DNA from: CAZDBA01 sp964503615 | GTDB lineage: Bacteria; Planctomycetota; Planctomycetia; Pirellulales; Pirellulaceae | Assembly: GCA_964503615.1 (NCBI GenBank) | Contig: CAZDBA010000031.1 | Span: 1-35,114, forward strand | Direction of reading: 5' to 3' | DNA: 35,114 bases | Part shown: in pieces, positions 31,990-35,114 of the stretch | How the letters are laid out: every line of letters starts with the position of its first letter | How positions within the stretch are numbered: the first letter of the stretch is position 1 | Program-made: the position numbers and the translations under genes | The notes under the pieces: generated by a model | What the model was told of the DNA's origin: nothing | Database searches by the model: none | What the model saw: only the letters and a program-made list of their open reading frames with translations

Positions 31990-33069
31990 TCATTTTACGG
32001 TTAGCGTATAGACAAAACCTTGTACGCTGTGGTTTCCTGTGCCAACAACGATCGTGTTTACTCCAATCACGGCCAGATTGCTGGCTCCGCCTGATTTGTC
32101 GGTGGCCAACTCGATCCATTCATGCCAACTTTCACCCGCGTCCGCGGAGATAAGAATCACGTGACGCTTTTTGTCTTCGCGTTGGTCGGTGGCAGCCAGC
32201 AAATGGTAGGTCTGGTCATTATGCTCGAGAGTAGTGTGTTGGCCGAGGAACCCTTTCTTCCAAATTTGTGCGTGCTTGCTCCACGATTTTCCGGCATCCT
32301 CACTGGCAAAAATCGTCGCGATACCTGAGGTGAGAACAAACACGCGGTCACCAATTTTGTAAAAGTTCATCACATCACGCGCGTCGGCAAACTCGCCAGT
32401 TTGAGTCCACGTCAGCCCTGCATCGGACGACCGAAAAATCTTTCCGGACTCTTCGTAACCAACACCGCACAGTACGACTCCGCCGCCCATATCAAACAGG
32501 CAAGTTGTGTTTTGTCTTGGAAATTCATTGTCCAGCACGATAGTTTGGAACGTCTCAAAGTTGTCGGAACTGCGGACGATACTGATTTTGTCGTTCTCGC
32601 TTCGCCGAAGACCAACGAGGATTTCACCTGAATCCAATTGGACCAGTGCGACGGTTCGAGAGGCTTTGGGACGGGCGACAATTTTCCATGAATCACCCTC
32701 ATCTTCAGAACGCAGGACGAGCGCCGGTTCGGATGTGGTGGCGTAAAGCCGGTCATCCGCGGCACGAATAAAATTTCGAACATCCTGAATCCCCCAAGCC
32801 TCTGTACCATCCACGGTCTTGGTCCAAGTCTGCCCAGCATCCGTCGTCTTGAAAACGTCCCCGGTCTCTTCGGTGCCAATCACTGCTGCGCCTTCAGCCA
32901 GTTGGAACGACGAACGTACGTTGGATTCACCCGGTGGTGCAAAAGTTTGCGAGATTTGGACGGTCGGGAAATCGGGAGTTTCTGTCTCTTGAGCCCGCGC
33001 TGGCAGCACCGAAAGGGTTGTGATTAAGATTGCAAACCAGAGCAACATGAATTGGAGGGCAAGACGCAT
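31990..33069 (-). CDS. Secreted Asp-box (BNR) repeat beta-propeller protein
   Basis: 359 residues. The signal peptide is MRLALQFMLLWFAILITTLS and beyond, with cleavage near PARA-QE. Five Asp-box repeats (S/T-x-D-x-G-x-x-W) are spread along the chain: TTDAGQTW, SEDEGDSW, SSDAGLTW, SEDAGKSW and SADAGESW, plus a degenerate copy SSDNFETF. This predicts a six-bladed or so sialidase/VPS10/Ycf48-like propeller, exported to the periplasm or beyond. Asp boxes are structural, so sialidase activity should not be assumed; no Arg triad was recognised. The ATG at 33069 gives a clean signal peptide; a longer frame reaches 33141. It is convergent with selD, 23 bases apart. Confidence 0.84.
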   Translation of the reverse strand: MRLALQFMLLWFAILITTLSVLPARAQETETPDFPTVQISQTFAPPGESNVRSSFQLAEGAAVIGTEETGDVFKTTDAGQTWTKTVDGTEAWGIQDVRNFIRAADDRLYATTSEPALVLRSEDEGDSWKIVARPKASRTVALVQLDSGEILVGLRRSENDKISIVRSSDNFETFQTIVLDNEFPRQNTTCLFDMGGGVVLCGVGYEESGKIFRSSDAGLTWTQTGEFADARDVMNFYKIGDRVFVLTSGIATIFASEDAGKSWSKHAQIWKKGFLGQHTTLEHNDQTYHLLAATDQREDKKRHVILISADAGESWHEWIELATDKSGGASNLAVIGVNTIVVGTGNHSVQGFVYTLTVK

Positions 33070-33479
33070 GTCGTATACCCGAGAGTTGGATTGGGAAAGT
33101 TTAACTGCCCTGATGATACTTCTGCGCGATAGAGAGGGCAACTTGTAGCATTCAACCGTATATCTAAATGAATCGAGAGAATCCGCGTGATCTCCAATTT
33201 AAAGCGTTTGAGAAAACCTCGCCGAACGCCATCAACATCACACTCCCAATCTTGTCGACGAATTCATCAGCTATTCTCAACTTCACCCAAAGATTTGTTT
33301 AAAAGATAGATGTCAGATGCTTGTTTGCAGGCCAGGCTAAGAGGTTAGTGAAGGGGATAAGAGAAAACACAGAGGCACGGAGGACACAGAGTTTTTGTCG
33401 TGGTGTTTCTCTGTAATCTCTGTACCTCTGTGTTTCCAAACAAATCCATTGCGTGTCGGTTTCGACTGGCCCTGTTTTT
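33070..33479. other. Gene-free region with a hairpin element
   Basis: Apart from the inverted-repeat element at 33363-33437, I see no gene or clear promoter here. The minus-strand frame 33299-33634 passes through the hairpin and is not credible. Confidence 0.6.
33363..33437. repeat. Inverted-repeat element (ACACAGAGG family)
   Basis: The left arm 33363-33391 and right arm 33409-33437 are reverse complements at 23 of 29 positions, with a 17-base loop. Each contains AAACACAGAGG. This style of intergenic repeat is frequent in planctomycetes and is likely a small non-autonomous palindromic element. It lies downstream of the 172-residue gene and upstream of the Asp-box gene. Confidence 0.75.
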
Positions 33480-33998
33480 TTAACGCTTAGATAGTCGAGA
33501 TGGTTGCGAATCAGATTGTGCTGCTTTTGGTTCATAAGTTGCAAGGTTTTGCTCCAACCACACTGAATAGTCATCCCAAGCTCTGCCATTAAATATTTTG
33601 ATTTCATGTGAAACTCGGTCGACATGTATCGCAAAGGTAGAGTGGTTATCTTCGGGGTCCACCGCGGTCAGGCTGGTATGAATACTTGTTTGCTCATCGG
33701 AAATTTCGTGAAGTGGTCTTTGCACCCAAGCCGATCGCCGTCTTGGTGCAGCGCGGGATTGTATGTCACGGTCTCGGTGAACGGGCCAAGCTTCCAGGAG
33801 CAACGTTTTAGCTTGAGCAAAAGAGAGCTTTTCGTTCGGTTTCTCTTCGACTTGCACTACTCTTGTTGTTCTGATCGAGTGAGCTAACGAATTGAAAAAA
33901 GTAGACTCTGTTGATGGGTTTGATTTGGATTGGACCAGAAAAACAGTGGTAAAACATACCAGGCTGACTGCCAACGGAATTGTCATGTAACGGTTCAT
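33480..33998 (-). CDS. Small secreted or anchored protein, unknown
   Basis: I do not recognise a family. The 172-residue product has an N-terminal hydrophobic segment at about 6-22 (TIPLAVSLVCFTTVFLV) acting as signal or anchor, then a polar region containing FAQAKTLLLEAWPVHRDRDI, an Arg-rich patch AAPRRRSAWVQR, and ENDS such as HVDRVSHEIKIFNGRAWDDYSVWL. AAAGG lies about eight bases upstream of the ATG on the minus strand. It follows the DUF2306 gene by 18 bases on the same strand, so the two are probably one operon and may act together at the membrane. Confidence 0.62.
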   Translation of the reverse strand: MNRYMTIPLAVSLVCFTTVFLVQSKSNPSTESTFFNSLAHSIRTTRVVQVEEKPNEKLSFAQAKTLLLEAWPVHRDRDIQSRAAPRRRSAWVQRPLHEISDEQTSIHTSLTAVDPEDNHSTFAIHVDRVSHEIKIFNGRAWDDYSVWLEQNLATYEPKAAQSDSQPSRLSKR

Positions 33999-34016
33999 GG
34001 TTTTTGCCTTTTGGGG

Positions 34017-34742
34017 TTAAACAGTTTGTTTTTTTAAAGTGAGTTTCGATTTGGCGAGAGTCGTGTTCGATTGCGAGAAGAGAGAAAACCACTTGGGGAT
34101 CTTTCTTCGTTTTTCGTCTGATACGAATTGTCGTCGAATGCACGATTCGGAAAACCAAAAGCTGGCCAGCAAGCTTAGCCAAAGGGATACGATGTAGTTC
34201 GCGTCATCTGAGATCGGGGCGTAGACAACTAGTTGCTGAATGACTCGAAAGGCAACCGCAGACAATGCAAGTGCGTAGGATCGGACCATCCAGCAGATGT
34301 GCGGCACGAGTTGCTGATTTCGAACGGCTCGGTAACCTGACCATGTCGCCCACCACCAGAGGATTCCGGTGACGGCGAACCCAAGTGAAGCAAGCCAACC
34401 GCCTTTGGCCACGCAACTGAGGATCAAGCCGGATGGGATCGAGACCCAGAGAACCGCGTTGATGTAAGAGTACCCCAGGAATTTGTGTAATTTTCGTAGC
34501 CGAATCAGGCGCGGGATCATCAACAAGGGGCCTGTAGCCAAGCAGATGGAACTGCCGATTACATGCATGTACAAAGAGGTTATCCAAAGTGGAGAGAATC
34601 GCAGGTTGCCTTTTTCCAGCAAGAAATTTGGCGTTGGCACGTTGCGAAAGTAGTTTGTCACGTTTGCCAAAATCAACGCTGATATCACTAGTGTGATAGA
34701 GCACCAAACCCATTTCAATCGGCTTTTGGTAAAGATGAACAA
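34017..34742 (-). CDS. DUF2306 family membrane protein
   Basis: 241 residues with about seven transmembrane helices, the first at 12-30 (WCSITLVISALILANVT). The DUF2306 pattern is visible: LYMHVIGSSICLATGPLLMIPRL, KLHKFLGYSYINAVL (the conserved LHR-x-LG-type start), CVAKGGWLASLGFAVTGILWW, and HICWMVRSYALALSAVAFRV (H-x-x-WM-x-RSYAL). His residues in the second and fifth helices are typical and could bind heme, though this is not established. The start is a TTG with AGAGAG some 12 bases upstream. It is the first gene of a two-gene minus-strand unit with the 172-residue protein. Confidence 0.84.
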   Translation of the reverse strand: MFIFTKSRLKWVWCSITLVISALILANVTNYFRNVPTPNFLLEKGNLRFSPLWITSLYMHVIGSSICLATGPLLMIPRLIRLRKLHKFLGYSYINAVLWVSIPSGLILSCVAKGGWLASLGFAVTGILWWWATWSGYRAVRNQQLVPHICWMVRSYALALSAVAFRVIQQLVVYAPISDDANYIVSLWLSLLASFWFSESCIRRQFVSDEKRRKIPKWFSLFSQSNTTLAKSKLTLKKQTV

Positions 34743-34878
34743 GCTGGTCGACTCTCTACTGAAAGAGTAAATGAATAGTTTTTCAACTCGACCAATTGTA
34801 TGCGGAAATCAAGCGCTATCGTGTAAACGCTTTGTAACATCGCAGTATTGGCAGACCGTTTGAACAACCAAGGTTGTA

Positions 34879-35114
34879 TCACGCATCCAGCCTTCTGCGA
34901 TTCCTCTTCCTCCGTCGCCACCAAAGACCAATTGCCAACAAAAACAGAGGGCTCGAATACAAATGCACTTTCCACCGCCAACCGTTTGCGATTAACGATC
35001 GTTCTTGCGGGCAATGCCCCTGCCCATCGGACCAGCGTTTGGCATTTTGCGAATATGCGACCATGATATCGCCGATCGGCAACACCCCACCGACGTATCT
35101 TTTTTCATCCGCCC
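34879..35114 (-). CDS. 3' end of a gene running off the window
   Basis: A minus-strand frame is open from the window edge to TGA at 34879-34881, giving the last 77 residues of a larger protein. It begins ...ADEKRYVGGVLPIGDIMVAYS and ends with a hydrophobic segment SSPLFLLAIGLWW followed by a very basic RRRKRNRRR tail. That ending looks like a C-terminal membrane anchor with cytoplasmic positive charges. No family can be named from this piece. It lies 136 bases upstream of the DUF2306 gene on the same strand. Confidence 0.5.
   Translation of the reverse strand, partial: ADEKRYVGGVLPIGDIMVAYSQNAKRWSDGQGHCPQERSLIANGWRWKVHLYSSPLFLLAIGLWWRRRKRNRRRLDA

Noticed and set aside
34715..35014. 99-codon minus-strand frame
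   Set aside because: Overlaps the better-supported partial gene ending at 34879 and the start of DUF2306, with no recognisable domain.

Overview
The window looks like a chromosomal segment of a marine-type planctomycete, probably Pirellulaceae-like. The main evidence is a DUF1559 protein with a prepilin-type N-terminus, a secreted dockerin-repeat protein, a FAD-oxidoreductase/SelD fusion, a membrane-embedded spermidine-synthase-like protein, moderate GC, frequent TTG/GTG starts, and several intergenic inverted-repeat elements of the kind common in these genomes. This placement comes from gene content only; there is no rRNA or tRNA in the window. Two runs of exactly 100 N (13218-13317 and 20465-20564) are assembly gaps, and both lie in or beside repetitive DNA.

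Layout. 0.1-3.1 kb: a 30-bp tandem duplication, a hotdog-thioesterase/LCM-type methyltransferase fusion, and a DegT/DnrJ/EryC1/StrS aminotransferase. 3.1-6.4 kb: a near-perfect 25-bp-arm hairpin element, a CPBP membrane protease, trkA (K+ uptake regulation) and an EamA-type transporter. 6.4-7.7 kb, minus strand: an LpxL/HtrB-like acyltransferase and a doubtful small ORF. 7.7-12.6 kb: a polyphosphate neighbourhood with a ROK sugar kinase lacking the usual zinc cysteines, a Ppx/GppA phosphatase with an HD domain, and ppk1 (10 bases after ppx). 12.6-14.3 kb: a small anchored protein, a repeat element with gap 1, and a multi-pass membrane protein. 14.3-17.5 kb: a Cys-rich anchored protein behind a promoter and three 17-bp direct repeats, then the DUF1559 and dockerin genes, closed by a strong terminator. 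17.5-22.4 kb: a membrane spermidine-synthase-like protein convergent with rpsA (ribosomal protein S1, six S1 domains plus a Glu/Pro/Lys-rich tail broken by gap 2). 22.4-23.3 kb: about 950 bases without a recognised gene but with an orphan plus-strand intrinsic terminator, so a possible small RNA or leader. 23.3-27.8 kb: a TIM-barrel isomerase, a BON-domain protein, the translationally coupled TIGR03546/TIGR03545 pair and a small 89-aa protein. 27.8-35.1 kb: a multi-pass membrane protein, the FAD-SelD fusion, a secreted Asp-box repeat protein, a hairpin element, a two-gene DUF2306 unit and the 3' end of a gene running off the window.

How the genes work together. The clearest functional group is ROK-ppx-ppk1: polyphosphate synthesis and breakdown beside a kinase whose phosphoryl donor is unknown. 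TIGR03546/TIGR03545 forms a membrane/envelope pair with overlapping stop and start. DUF1559 plus dockerin form a surface/secreted pair. I see no phage-defence, CRISPR or transposase system. The most promising undescribed elements are the orphan-terminator region at 23.0-23.24 kb, the 17-bp repeat array downstream of the promoter at 14.6 kb, the hotdog-LCM fusion, and the zinc-motif-less ROK kinase beside the polyphosphate genes.
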